Below, in pieces: positions 24,130 through 36,077 of a DNA stretch of 64,000 nt (within the stretch, counting starts at the first letter, position 1; every line of letters begins with the position of its first letter). Origin of the DNA: Aquilaria yunnanensis (taxonomy: Eukaryota > Streptophyta > Magnoliopsida > Malvales > Thymelaeaceae). Made by a program: the position numbers and the translations under genes. Location of the stretch: contig CM077600.1 of the NCBI GenBank assembly GCA_039654915.1, positions 31,679,992 through 31,743,991 on the forward strand. The letters are read 5' to 3'. The notes beneath the pieces were generated by a model that saw only the letters and a program-made list of their open reading frames with translations, was not told the DNA's origin and ran no database searches.

Positions 24130-25520
24130 TGTTGTAAAACCAAGAGCTTTAAATTTGTAACCCCTATTTTCCTGCAAGTATACAGTGTTGTCATGTACAA
24201 AAAGGGCAAATACGGGTATCATCCCAAGAGATAATGTGATTTTTACCAAAATTTGAATTTTAACTACTCAAGCTACCTAAACTACCATGGAAAAGTATCA
24301 AGATAAAGTGAATGAAGTTGCCAACTACTAATGCAATGTAAGATGTTAAGCTAAAAGAATGCAAGGGGTGCTAAAGAAGACTTGACTATGATGCTATAAA
24401 TGACAAGACCATCCCCCTAAGATTTCATTCCCTTTCCTTGCTATCTAAGCTAATTGAAACCCTAGGATATTCACCTCTTATGTGGTGTGGAGGTTCAAAG
24501 TTCAAAAACCAATTTCTTAATACAAGTTTTTGTTCACCCATGATTAAACAAGGCATTTCTTAAGTACATGTTTTAACCTAAGATTGATTAAGCCTTAACC
24601 CTATTTTAAACACATAATGAATTCATAGATTACGTTAATATAATAAACCTATTATGCCCTATTCATTTTTTCATCCCCTTTCTTTCTCTCTTAAGAACTA
24701 AGTGCGATTGGTGATTTGTGTGAGGTGACTATTTCACACAAACATTTGGCTTAAGAATAGGCAACACAAGTTATCCATATCCATAAAAAATCAACAAAGA
24801 TCCATTAAATAGCAAGAAAAAAAGTATCATCCTAAAGAGATGTAGCAACCTACTCACAATCCATCATATTTTTTTCAACAATAAACCCATAAACAAACAA
24901 ACCATGAAAATCTTACTAAATGGGAAAAGGAAAAAAAGAAACCCATGAGGGGTTCTAGTAGTCTAAATGTCCTTAACTCCTAGTCTCTTTCTTCAAGCTT
25001 CCAACCTTCTCTAATGGTGGTAGTCCTAAGATGAGATGAGAAGAAGAGGGTGCCAAGGTTGAAGATAAGTTCTTCATTTCCTACCACTATTTATACCTAA
25101 GGTCTCCTCACACATTCCTTTGGCTTCCAAACCCTAAAAGGATAAAAAAATTTCTTCCAAGGATAGGTCATCAGGTGGGAAGATGTGGGGGGAGCATCAA
25201 AATTACAATGCTCGGGTGAAACAGATGAAAGGTTGGCGACGCATCGCCAATTGAGTCGAGATGGCTGCGACGAGTCGCTAATTGGAAAAAATTGCTAGAA
25301 CGCTAATAACGTTGGCGACACGTCGCCAACACTTTATTTCATCTACATCAACTTTACATACCTAAACTATGTATCGCTCAATCTCGCTCCAAACCGCTAC
25401 ATCCACAATGCCATCCAACCTGTAGAAAGCCAAGCAAAACAAGAAAATACTAAGATAGAATGGAATGAATGCAAGTAATTTATGGTCAACGTTGCTGAAA
25501 AGTCAACAACTTTGGTCGTC
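24130..25520. repeat. Repeat nested in the Copia interior, with palindromes
   Basis: This segment interrupts the Copia interior. It starts around TTTTCCTGCAAGTATACAGT and soon reads CGGGTATCATCCCAAGAG, wording I associate with a common plant repeat family. It ends near GGTCAACGTTGCTGAAAAGT and GGTCGTCGAATTATGCGCC. It contains three palindrome units at 25,233-25,250 (TTGGCGACGCATCGCCAA), about 25,262-25,281 (degraded) and 25,312-25,329 (TTGGCGACACGTCGCCAA). These match the array at 10,140-10,265. No coding sequence is visible and borders are approximate. Confidence 0.5.
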
Positions 25521-26449
25521 GAATTATGCGCCTAACATGTATATATACTATCATGACAACTATGAATTGTGGCTATCAAGGGTCTTTTTAAATATCCTTA
25601 TAAATGACTAATAAAGTAGTATATGAATAAATTGATCTTTAAGTTGTGGACCTATAATAAACCTAACTATGAGATACTTTTTAAATGATTGTATCTCATT
25701 GGGAATAAACTACAATCTTGTTATGTTAATGATCTTCCATTGAATGCCTTTTGTTGTTTTTAAGGGATTTTAGTTTCTATGATAAATTAAGAATCTAGAA
25801 TTTTGTAATCAAAGTAACTAGAGTTCTAAATTTAATCATTCTTAGGCTATAGAAAGTAATGAACATACCATTAAGGGGTGCTCATATACTATAGTAATTT
25901 GACTTTTGGATAAAATTTTATGGTACTTTTCATTGATGAATGAGAACCTATATAACTATAGGTTGTGGTAGTATAAAGTTGACACAAAATGGTGTTTTTT
26001 TTTAGAAGTCTGAAAAGGTGAAAAGGTATGTTTGCTCTGTTTGTTATATGGTTTATTATGAGAATAATTAGATATCTTTTTATATCTAAATTCAAAAGTT
26101 ACTTATAGTTCTCATAAAGGTTTACATAGAATATAATGAAAAAACATATATGGTTTATGCGATGAATAAATGAAAGAAACTTATGGAGTTATTTGAGGTT
26201 ATAGTCCCAATTTTGTCATTTGGATTGTGTAGACTAAAATGGCTCTCTAAGAGATTTTGATATAAAGTCATTCGCCAATGAATACATTTAGGAAATATTA
26301 ATATTGATTTGATTTCTCTTGTATATTTATAATATATTTGAAGTGATCCTAGTGCATATAACTCATTTTTGTACCAAGTATTCCTCCACCTTATAGATAC
26401 CTAACTAAATAGATATACATATCACAAGGTCAGTAAGAGCTAATTTGTC

Positions 26450-27310
26450 ATCTTTTGTATAAATGACATTGTACTTGTAAAATATGACTAGGACATGTAG
26501 CCTAAGGTTAAATAGTTTTTGTCTTGTTACTTGAAATGAAATGACCTTGGTGAAATATCATTTGTTCTTGATATTTGGAAAAATCTCAAAATCTATTAAT
26601 ATTTCTCTCTTAAGAAGTATACATAAAGAGACATATCATAAAGTTTAGATATGCTATAAGATAAGTCTTGAGATGTGCTACTCACCAAGGATAATAATTG
26701 AGTAAGGCATATATTTCAAGAACTTATTAAAAACTGAGAAAAATGCATTTCGAATGTTTCATATATTAGTGTCATCAAGGAACTGTTGTATGCACAACCA
26801 TATGCTACATTGGACATTGTATTTTTAGTTGGCTTGTTGGAAAGGATTTTGATTTGATCCTAGGTATAGCCATTAAGTTGTTACAAAGAAGATTTTTTAG
26901 ATATTTCTATTGGACTGTAGATTGGTGTTAATATATGGAAAAGTTAATGACTCTAAATTGATAATAATTTGACCATTTGGTAATTGGAATACAGAAAATC
27001 CAATTAAGGTGCATACTTGTTTAAACGGGTTATGTGTTGTATAACATATTTTATCTCTTCTGAAAATACACGGTGAGTACATAAAGGTTGATAAGTACTC
27101 AAAGTGGTTACATAATTTGGTTCATTTTGTAATTTTACTTGTTTTCATTTGCTAGACTTATATGATCACATAAGTGATAATATGGATATAGTATCACTAA
27201 GGTCAAGCATTTGAGAGGTTTAAAGAGCGAGAGAATAAAAAGTGAGTTTGTAATTAAACATGTTGGGATTGAGTATACATTAGTGAATCCTTTAATCAAG
27301 GACTTTGCCC
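26450..27310 (+). pseudogene. Copia pol remains (reverse transcriptase to RNase H)
   Basis: Forward translation in shifting frames gives NDIVLVK at about 26,461 (family: VDDILL), then NDLGEISFVLDI at about 26,535-26,575 (family: MKDLGEASFILGI). A YISVIKELLYAQPYATLDI block follows at about 26,762-26,820 (family: ...GSLMYAQVCTRPDI). Near 27,220-27,305 is KERVRESKVSFVIKHVG with NPLIKD (family RNase H end: ...ADPLTKGL). Several stops separate these blocks, so no product is made. No clear integrase or gag could be read upstream. Confidence 0.75.
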
Positions 27311-28026
27311 TAATGTGATATGACTTATATGGGTTGAGAGAAGTCTTACGACGCACTTAATCAATGGGAATTTGCATGATTGCTCTTTTTGCTTGTTTTG
27401 ATGCTTAAACCCATCATTATGGATGTATAAAGGTTTATATCATTTTGTATAGACAATCTTTTACTCAGTCATAAGTATGGTATGTCCATTAGGAAATGAT
27501 ATTGCATTCTTTATTGAGCATATGTATAAAATTTTAAGATATGTGTCAATCTTAAGCAAAAGCCTAAAGCATAATTGTTTGTGGGACTTATGGTTGTATG
27601 TCTTATGACACATAATAGTTATCTTGAGATACACAATAGTTTAAAGACATACGCTCTTAACTAAAATCCATAAACGATTTCTTTTGCATACTTGTGGTGC
27701 ATGAAGGATAAAAATCAATGATACTGACAAGTAGACAACAATGCAAAATAGATCATAAAGTAGGAATTGTTGTTACTTGCCACACTACCACATTTGATTC
27801 ATATAAATAAGGTGTATTGATGAGTGTGACCATGGAAAGTCCTGTGTCACGAGTTAATATAGTTACTGCCATGATCTTCCATTGAGAATCTTGTTGGACG
27901 AAATGATACATTGGGTTGTCTTATGACCAATTTATTTTCAATAGCATGTGCATAAATGTTTTAAAGTTCTCCATCCAATAAATGTTTTTAAAATCTTTCA
28001 CAATTAATATAACCCAAGTTAGAGAA

Positions 28027-28484
28027 TGTTAGAAATTTTTAATGTGAGCTAACATTAACTATGTGTTTTATTAAAATGGATTAAAGTTAAATTGGTTAAT
28101 TATAAAACATATGAAGCCTATAAAGGTTGTGATCTACTTATTTGGGCTAGTAACTTCATTTATGTAATAAATATGGGTTGTATTAGTGTGGGCCATGGAG
28201 CCCATAAGGTTGTTGGTAGGTAAGCCCATGAGACTTTTATATAAAGAAGTGTCGTGTCTCTTCATTAACCTAAATTGTGATAAACATAATGAAACTTTAT
28301 CCATTGAGAGTGCTCTGGTCGAGAGATAAGGGAGAAGCTCCTAGTGCGACTACTCGTCAGTCATCATAATCTCTGTTATGTATTGCGATGGACCAAATCA
28401 GATCAGATGTTTTTATTCATCACATTTAATTCTTGTATTGTATGTTCTCATGTATAATCCTATTATGCGTTAAGAAAATTAACA
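28027..28484 (+). repeat. 3' LTR of the Copia element
   Basis: Starts TGTTAGAAATTTTTAATG and ends AAGAAAATTAACA. It aligns with 20,294-20,747 throughout, with many substitutions and small indels. It keeps the CA end and is followed by CATCT, close to the TATCT on the left flank. Confidence 0.85.
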
Positions 28485-29479
28485 CATCTTTTCTCCATTT
28501 TTGCCTCATGTCAATTTTTATTCCATTTTTTTTATTAATCTTATTTGCCTTATAGTAAATCGAGAAAGTTTATTAGATAAAAGTTTACAGACAAAATTTT
28601 TGTTGTTTGAGCGTGTTTCACATGTTGCATGCAGCTTTGAAAGTCATTGGACCTCTTCAATTTTACGGACTTAGGTGAAAGCAGTTATCGTACTAATATG
28701 GAGTGTTAATTGTATATATGACTCATAACTTTTTATTATTGTACCATTTTGGACAATAATTTTGATTTCTTTTAAAAGAAATCTCCAATTCTTTTTAAAT
28801 GCTCCATTTTAGACCTTAGGTGGATAAAAGTCGTTTAGTTAAATGGGGAAAAAGTGAAAAACTAGTTTGAACTTCTGAAAACTCTCTTTTTCTTAAAAAC
28901 CTTAAAACTTTTCTATTCAATAAGAACCACCATCTCCATAAACCGGTCACACTTACATCCCTCTCCAGCCATTGTCCTCCGCCACCTACTGTCTTCGTTT
29001 ACCTTGCCTCCTTGCTTTTGACTCCACCATCAATTGGTCAACTCGAAAGTTGATTCTCTTCCTTGATTGGACATTGATCACACAAAACACATTGTATTAT
29101 TTGTTAATTATTGTATTGCTTGTAGACAAAGCTAACTAGAATATAGGCTAATAAGATTGAAAAGATTTATTAAAGCATGGCATATTTTTGAGATTTTCTT
29201 ATGTATTAAATAAGGTGCATTTTTTGGAGAAGAGCTTCAAGGCAGAGAATAAACTGGGGATGGAGAGGAAGACCCAGTTGCTAAGTAGTTAGGCCTATAA
29301 CTGCGTTACGTGGTAATTTGGTTCCAACATTGCGACACCCGGTGGAAGATGAAACAACTCAAAGGAACTCTAGTCTTCTAAAAGCTTCTTTTGATTCCCT
29401 TCATTCCATTTATGATTCCATCTTGAAGGAGAACAAAAAGGTCAAATCTGAGATATTTCATTTAATCTTTACCTCATAA
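28485..29479. other. Intergenic, no recognisable gene
   Basis: AT-rich sequence between the Copia element and the glucosyltransferase relic. There is a C-rich patch near 28,930-29,030 but no recognisable coding sequence. Confidence 0.35.
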
Positions 29480-29960
29480 TTTTCCAGTCAAACCTGGAAA
29501 TAGAGAAAAATCAAACAACCATGTAATCATGAATTTGTCAATTTTCAATATAATACAACAGTACCAACGACTCATTTTGGGAAGATAAAGAGTCAAAGAC
29601 AAGCACATGGTGGTGGAGTTAAAGTATATGTGGAGTGAGATACTCAATTTTCTAGCAACATTAAATGCGTCTATCCCAAAAAGATTGATAACCAAGGCGA
29701 TAATTCTCACCATTGTGAGTTTTGTCTTTAGTTGTTCCCAAACAGTAGAGAGCGAGCAAATGATTATGAGGGAGATTTTGAGCTCTCCTCTAGTCTTGTT
29801 AGGGAGGTTGTTAAAGTTGGCATGAGGAAGGAAGACAGAGGTGATTGTGGCAGGGAGAGAATCAAGGACAAATTTTGGGATTTCGTGCACATTGAGGGGG
29901 GATGAGGAGTGTGATGGGGGATGTTGTGGAGATTAGCAATTCCATGGTCTCTGCATGATG
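29480..29960 (-). pseudogene. UGT72-type glucosyltransferase N-terminal fragment
   Basis: On the minus strand an open frame of 138 codons (29,474-29,890) reads like the acceptor-side half of family-1 plant UDP-glucosyltransferases close to UGT72. It shows VLDSLPATITSVFLP (family: VLDSLPSSISSVFLPPV), then NLPNKTRGELKISL (family: DLPEDVKIETRISLT). ALVINLFGIDAFNVAR (family: ALVVDLFGTDAFDVAR) follows, then HIYFNSTTMCLSLTLYLPK. About 25 residues upstream (ITLLIPPQCARNPK) continue in another frame, showing a frameshift. After the LPK motif similarity fades. The catalytic His region, the C-terminal half and the sugar-nucleotide (PSPG) box are absent, so it is an inactive fragment. Confidence 0.75.
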
Positions 29961-30660
29961 ATCGATGTACGAAAACATACTTGGATCTACTATGATTATG
30001 TTTGGAGAGTTTTTGGTGATTTCAAGACTTGTGAAAAATTGTTGGCTAAATTGCAAGAGAAATCTACCAAGTGATTGGTTCGACTTTTGGGTTGATTTGT
30101 TGGTGTTGGAGCTAGGAGCAAGGAGGAAGAGGAAGCGGAGGTAGCTGGCGGTGGAGGATGGTGGCCAGGGAGAGACACAAGTGTGGCGGGTTATGGAGAT
30201 GATGGTTCAATTGTTAGTTATGAAAGTTTTAAAGTTTCTAAGCTAAAGGAAAAGGTTTTTAGGGATTGAAACTAGTTTTTTACTTTTTTGTCCAACTTAA
30301 TGACTTTCATCTACAAAATGTCATAAATAGAATACTTAAACAAGGTTAGAGATTTTTTATTTAAGAAATCAAGTTTAGGTTTCAAAATAATATAATAATA
30401 AAAGATTAGGGGTCATGAGTGCAATTAATCCCTAATATTGGGCTTTAGAGCTGTGGCTATTTAGTACCGTCGTTACTTTATTGGACCTGTTTAAAAATCG
30501 ATCCGGGTAAGCATAAAGCCGAAAAAGTCAATGAAGGGTTTCAGGTCCAGCCCAGCTTTAACGGGAACGCACCGTTGTGGTGCGGCCCATCATCACTTAA
30601 CTCTCAGGTCTTAAGCACTGACACGACGTGATAAGAGGCGGGGGTAATTTCGTTCTTTCG
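29961..30660. promoter_or_regulatory. Upstream region of the FLK-type gene
   Basis: Lies between the UGT relic and the first transcribed part of the KH gene. A sudden rise in GC content begins around 30,450. I see no sharp TATA box and the transcription start is not fixed by sequence. Part of 29,996-30,178 reads as a Pro/Ser-rich minus frame of no recognisable family. Confidence 0.35.
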
Positions 30661-30821
30661 TGTTCCCACGAACACGTTACACCTTACACGGGGCCAAATT
30701 GCACAATCGGATATCTTTCTGGGACCGAAATGAAATTCAGTGGCCACCGCTCTTGTTCTTCCTCTGCCCACGTTCCTCCTCGATCCCTCTCGATACTGAA
30801 AACCCTATCCAGCTGAAGTTC

Positions 30822-30848
30822 CTCTCTCTCTCTCTCTCTCTCTCTCTC
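30822..30848 (+). repeat. (CT)n tract in the 5' UTR
   Basis: An uninterrupted CT run of about 27 bases lies just upstream of the likely 5' UTR intron donor (30,916). CT/GA tracts in plant 5' UTRs are common and often bound by GAGA-binding factors. That role here is inference. Confidence 0.8.
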
Positions 30849-31684
30849 CACACAGATCGATTAAAAGCTTCATCCTATTTATCCGGATTTTTCGCGTCCA
30901 TCTCTGTTTGGCTATGTAAGTTCAATCTAATCTCGCTCACAAGTCCTGCTTCGGGGTTTTATGTTGCCCCTCTTTTTTCTGTTTTTATTAGATTTAATCC
31001 AATTCAGCTGTTTTTCGTTCGTCACTTTGGTGTCTTCCTAAATGTAGAATGATTTTTGCCAGGTTACTTGATACATGACGCTATTGTTTTGTGGGAAGAT
31101 GGAAACATCATTTTTATATTATTATCTTCTCTTTTTTTTTTTCCCTTGAAATTCAAATGAATTGATTAGAAAATTACGAAATTCGGACTCGTGGTTTGGT
31201 TCATTGCTTAGCTTGGGTCATTGAGGTGTCAGTGTCTCCAATGTGGATCTGTTTCTTTGATTTGTTTAGTATATAACCGCTGAAAACGCTTCTTACTGAC
31301 CAATAGATACCAGTATCAGCTCAAAAGGATTCGGGAAAAGTTTGTAATGTTCTCTTATAAGTTGAAGTTTGGTGGTACTGTTTTTCTTTGGTTATCTATG
31401 AGCATTAATCAATGTTGTGGATATCGTCTGACAAATTCGAGCTTGATTATATAATCAGCTCTTGTTCCATTTACTTGATTTCTTTTACTATATTATCATT
31501 TGAAATTTTTTCACAGTTCCTTTTCCCCTTAGTTTTCGCATCTATTACTCGCTTTTCTCCCCTTCATTAACGTCTAGGCTGATACTTTTAGCAACTTCTT
31601 ATACTTGGCAAAGACAGACTGTCTGTTGATTTTATGAGTGTTAATTTAGTTGGGTCTGTATTTTATTTGTTCAGCTCAATTCTT

Positions 31685-34600
31685 ATGGCTGAAGGTGACC
31701 AGAACATTGGTCAGCATGATGATAACCTCGTGCAAGAACATGATCACTTGGAGCAGGAAGTGCAAGAAAACTTTGAACAGAATGTGGAAGAGAATCCAGA
31801 ACAGAATTTGGAGAACTTGGAGCAGAACTTGAAGCAGGGTTTGGAACAGAACTTAGAAAATGACTTGGGCCAAACCTTGGGACAGAGTGTAGAAAACTTC
31901 ATACAGAATGTGGACCAAGACAACCTGGACCAGAGTGTAGAAGAAAACTTTATCCAGAGCTCGAACCAGAATCTGGAACAGGATTCAGAGCAGAATACAG
32001 GCCAGGATTCAGAGATTCAGCAGAAACAAGAAAATAAAGATGAAACAGTAGATGGAGGTGGTGAAAAGAGGTGGCCTGGATGGCCTGGAGAGAGTGTGTT
32101 TAGGATGTTGGTTCCTGCCCAAAAGGTTGGTAGTATTATAGGACGAAAAGGTGAGTTTATCAAAAAAATTGTCGAGGAGACGCGGGCTCGTGTCAAGATT
32201 CTAGATGGTCCGCCTGGGACAATGGAAAGAGCAGTAAGTACTAAGATATTTTTCCCAACTTGCCTATATTATTTATTTAATGATCATAACTTTAATGATT
32301 TCTAGTTATCTTGGTGGATATTGTCAATATAAATCTTTTAAAGCAATTTTGGTATATGTTGCATGCATTTAGAATACTCAGTAGGGTGCTCCAGTTGGTG
32401 TTCAGTGATGTACTTGACTGGAAGAATAGTTCATTGGGAAAGATAATTATTATGGAAGAGAATGCTATGACATTTTTCCTAGTATTGATACCAGCCAGTT
32501 GTTCAAACAATCTACCTATCGCATAAGTGGAACTAAAAGATACTAGAACTGATATGCATCACCAAATCGAAGTAAGCCTTAAAATTGCGATGATTGACGG
32601 CCCCAAAATTAGAATTGCTGATTATTATTATTATTATTGTGGATAGAAGTAGAATTGGGGTTCAAATTTTAATCATGATCATCAGATTCGGAGTTCTTAA
32701 TTTTACAGTAATTTGAGGGCTATAACTCTTAAGCTAATCCTAAAAAACAGAAGTTGACCCTTTTTTCGGTTAAGGCAAACCATAAAACAGGAGGGTGACT
32801 AAAAGTGGAGAATGAAGGAGAACAAAAGAAGAAAGAGGCAGAATAAAATAAACCCCCTTTATTGCAATAACAGAAGTGAGTATGTGCAGGTTCTGTTTGC
32901 AACTTTTTAAGGCAAGGAATCAATGTCAATAAGACTGAACATGAAGAACGGAAGTCCCAGAATGCAGGGATCAACATTGAGCTTTAGAAAGTGCTGAAAA
33001 GTTGGTCCGAACAAACAGAACCTCTGTATGAACAACTGTACCAAGAGTTCGGCTGTCTCATCGGTAACTTCAGAAATCAGGTGGTTGATGTCTTGCCTTA
33101 GATTGTTAGCAGGTCATGGGAACCTCCGGAAATAGGAGCGAAGATGATCATGATAATATATTATAAAAATTACTCAAACTATCACATGGATATAAAATAA
33201 ATGGATAAATCTACTCAACAAGTAATCAAAGTTTGTTTGAGAAAAAGGAGGAAAAGAAAACAAATAAGTGGTTATGAAGCTTGTAGAAATGTTTCTTTAT
33301 TTTCATTGCAACTGAAATTAGGCCACCAATATTGCATCAGGCTTGATAATTTAACGAATCAAATTTTTTTGGTTGGCAAGTGGTTCTTTAATTTGCTCAT
33401 TTCAGCTTCCCAGTGGCTTATTAATATTCAGTCAAATGGCTTGCTAATTGGAAATTTGTCTTATTTTTCACCCTCGTAAATGGCTACTGTTCTTTGTCCA
33501 GTCTACCTTGAAGTAGAAGTATCTGGTGCTTAGTCGTGTACTGAAGTTGTTGCTATCCATTGCAAACAGGTTATGGTGTCTGCGAAGGAGGAGCCTGATT
33601 CATCCCTTCCACCTGCAATGGATGGGCTTTTGAGGGTGCACAAGCGCATTGTTGATGGTTTAGACAGTGAGGCTTCTCATGCACCTCCAGGCACAGGAAC
33701 CAAGGTCTCTACAAGGATGCTAGTCCCAGCCTCGCAAGCAGGAAGTTTGATTGGAAAACAAGGATCAAATGTCAAATCCATTCAGGAATCATCAAACTGT
33801 CTTGTTAGAGTGCTTGGAACAGGTTTGACTTGTAGGATCTTACCTTCTTGCTCTTCTTCAATATTATCATCCTCATCATAGTAAAGCCCATGCCAAAGCA
33901 AATTGGCAATATTTCAACTCTCCTATGATGCTGCAGTAATTTTCTTTAATTTTATTATAGTATATGCTTAGGTTTAGCTGTAAACTGCCTTATCTATCTT
34001 TAAGAAAACTATATGTTGACCCAAATTTCTGGAACATAATGTGCCAAGCAAAGTGGCATTGTGAGCTCTTCAGTTTTGGAATACAGGATTATGTAGAGGC
34101 AATGAAACAGATGTTGTGAAGCTTTGGAAGCTGTTTTGGTTAACTAACTTAACTTTTTCATCTATAGGCACTTTCTTTTGCACTTCGGTTGCCATCGGTT
34201 GTGTTTTTTTAATATGCTCCTTTTTCCTATGAGAAATTAATCATTAAATTGACAATTTCTGCAGAGGACCTCCCAATCTTTGCTCTTCCAGAAGATAGGG
34301 TAGTTGAAGTTGTGGGAGATGCAAGTGGTGTCCATAAAGCTTTGGAGTTAGTTGCTTCTCATCTTAGGAAGTTTTTGGTTGATCGCAGTATCATCCCATT
34401 GTTTGAAGCGCAGGTTTGGCTGCATTATTCTTCTCTTGTCAAGTGGCCGGGGGACTATTGTACAGCATTTTCGTAAATGAATGTCCTATTTCTTTTGAAT
34501 TAGATGCAAATGACAAATCAGCGGTTGAACCACATGGCACCTCCTCAGAACTGGGGCCCTCCTCAAGGCTTTCCTCCAAGTGGAGGTCATGGGTTTGGAT

Positions 34601-35942
34601 CCAATCCTCCATATGTGCCACCCCCAAGGCAGTATGACAATTACTACCCTCCTGCTGACATGCCACCTCCAATGGAGAAACAGCCTCATCAAGGTATCTC
34701 CAACTATGGGAGAGAAGCTCCATTGAGTGGCCATCCATCATCAACCGGCCAGGCTGCCTCTTCAATGGTTTCACAGGTAATCCACACTGCTTCAACTCGC
34801 TATGATTTGCTTACTATTGGAGGTTAATGTTTTCCTGTGGAAATCTGATAATTTTGGTGCATGACTTATGATGGTCATCAGGAGTTTAGGGCCTGTTGTC
34901 TGCATAGATAATTTCAATTTCAACTCCAGCTTTATAAAAACATAGTTGAAGGTTATGTTTCATAGATTTGGAAAACCTTCATTTCAAAATAAGGAAATGC
35001 TGAGTATGAATTGCGGAGGTAGTTTTTACAATGATCCCAACTTTGTGAATAATGAAATTTGAGAAAATAAAGCTCACCTGGCAGAATAGATTATGGAGGA
35101 ACAATGTAATAAAATAACTCAGAAACCATGTTGCGTGACTGTTGCTATCATAGATTATGCATTAGAACTTGTGTAGTGTTAGGGATCAATGCATTTTGCA
35201 AATGTTTCAGCATTAGCTGGCCTGCATGGATTCTAATTTCCATCATGTGCCTTTGCATTTATTAGCAGGCCACTCATCAACTGCAAGTCCCACTGTCTTA
35301 TGCCGATGCTGTAATTGGAGCTGCTGGTACAAATATTAGCTACATTCGACGTGCTAGTGGTGCAACTGTTACCATTCAAGAAACTAGGGGCGTTCCTGGT
35401 GAAATGACAGTCGAAATAAGTGGAAATGCTTCTCAAGTTCAAACGGCTGAGCAGCTGGTTCAGGTATTGTTATGCATACGTATCTGTTTTATTAAAATCA
35501 GGAAGTGTTTGCGTGCGCTACAATTATCATATTTCATGCAAGTGTGTTTAATCTTTAGATGACATGCTGCTGTGAACGCCTGCTCTATGGTTTTGCCTAA
35601 AATGGAATCGTGACATGTTAAAAAAAAAAAGATGCGAAACAGTTGGATGCTTTTTCATATAATGATGAAGTTGTGATTCATTCGTATGGACATTCACTTA
35701 AAACAGACACTTGCATGTGAGAAAAGGCTGCATTTGGAATAAAACATTAACTTTCTCTGGTGTTTGTAATTATATTGCAGAATTTTATGGCTGAAGCTGC
35801 AGCATCCACACAGCCACAGGGTGGTGGATCTACTGATCAAAGTTATAACCCTTATGCAGCCCATGGCTCTGCATATGCATCACCACATGCAGGTCATGGA
35901 GGAGCATATGGTTCCGTCTACAGCTCAAACTATGGTTACTAG
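31685..35942 (+). CDS. FLK: FLOWERING LOCUS K-type triple-KH RNA-binding protein
   Basis: Six coding exons join in frame: 31685-32233, 33570-33822, 34265-34413, 34504-34776, 35269-35463, 35781-35942. They total 1,581 bp, 526 residues. A 5' UTR intron (donor about 30,916, acceptor about 31,674) precedes the start. Residues 1-125 are acidic and full of EQN/QN repeats. KH1 begins near 139 with IIGRKG, KH2 near 229 with LIGKQG, and KH3 near 413 with VIGAAG. A Pro/Gly/Tyr-rich linker (318-408) separates KH2 and KH3, and the tail is Tyr/Gly/His-rich, ending SSNYGY. KH domains bind single-stranded RNA. In Arabidopsis, FLK acts in the nucleus to lower FLC expression and promote flowering; the same role here is inferred. 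The close relative PEPPER is the main alternative, but the LFVDRS linker and the tail after KH3 fit FLK better. All junctions are GT-AG and phases agree. Confidence 0.9.
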
Positions 35943-36077
35943 GGCCATTGAGGATGTGTTATCACCTGCTAATGTTGGCGTTGGATTGTATTCTGGGAAT
36001 CCGGGACATTACTAGTTCCTAACCGCTTCAGATTGTTTATTATGATGCTTCCCATGTAGACATTTCCTTTTAGGCAT

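Larger units (their letters stand above)
20294..28484 (+). mobile_element. Decayed Ty1/Copia LTR retrotransposon
   Basis: Two related LTRs of about 455 bp lie in direct orientation, with a tRNA-Met type primer site after the left one, which sets the plus strand. The internal 7.3 kb has no long open frame. Translated by eye in pieces, it shows Copia reverse-transcriptase and RNase H remains at about 26,450-27,310. Flanking pentamers are TATCT (20,289-20,293) and CATCT (28,485-28,489), a target duplication with one change. A different repeat, with its own palindromes, occupies about 24,130-25,520. LTR differences seen on reading are many, so the insertion is old. The element cannot move by itself. 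Confidence 0.85.

Noticed and set aside
34439..34795. 118-codon minus-strand open frame
   Set aside because: Shadow of the Pro/Gly-rich fifth exon of the FLK-type gene.
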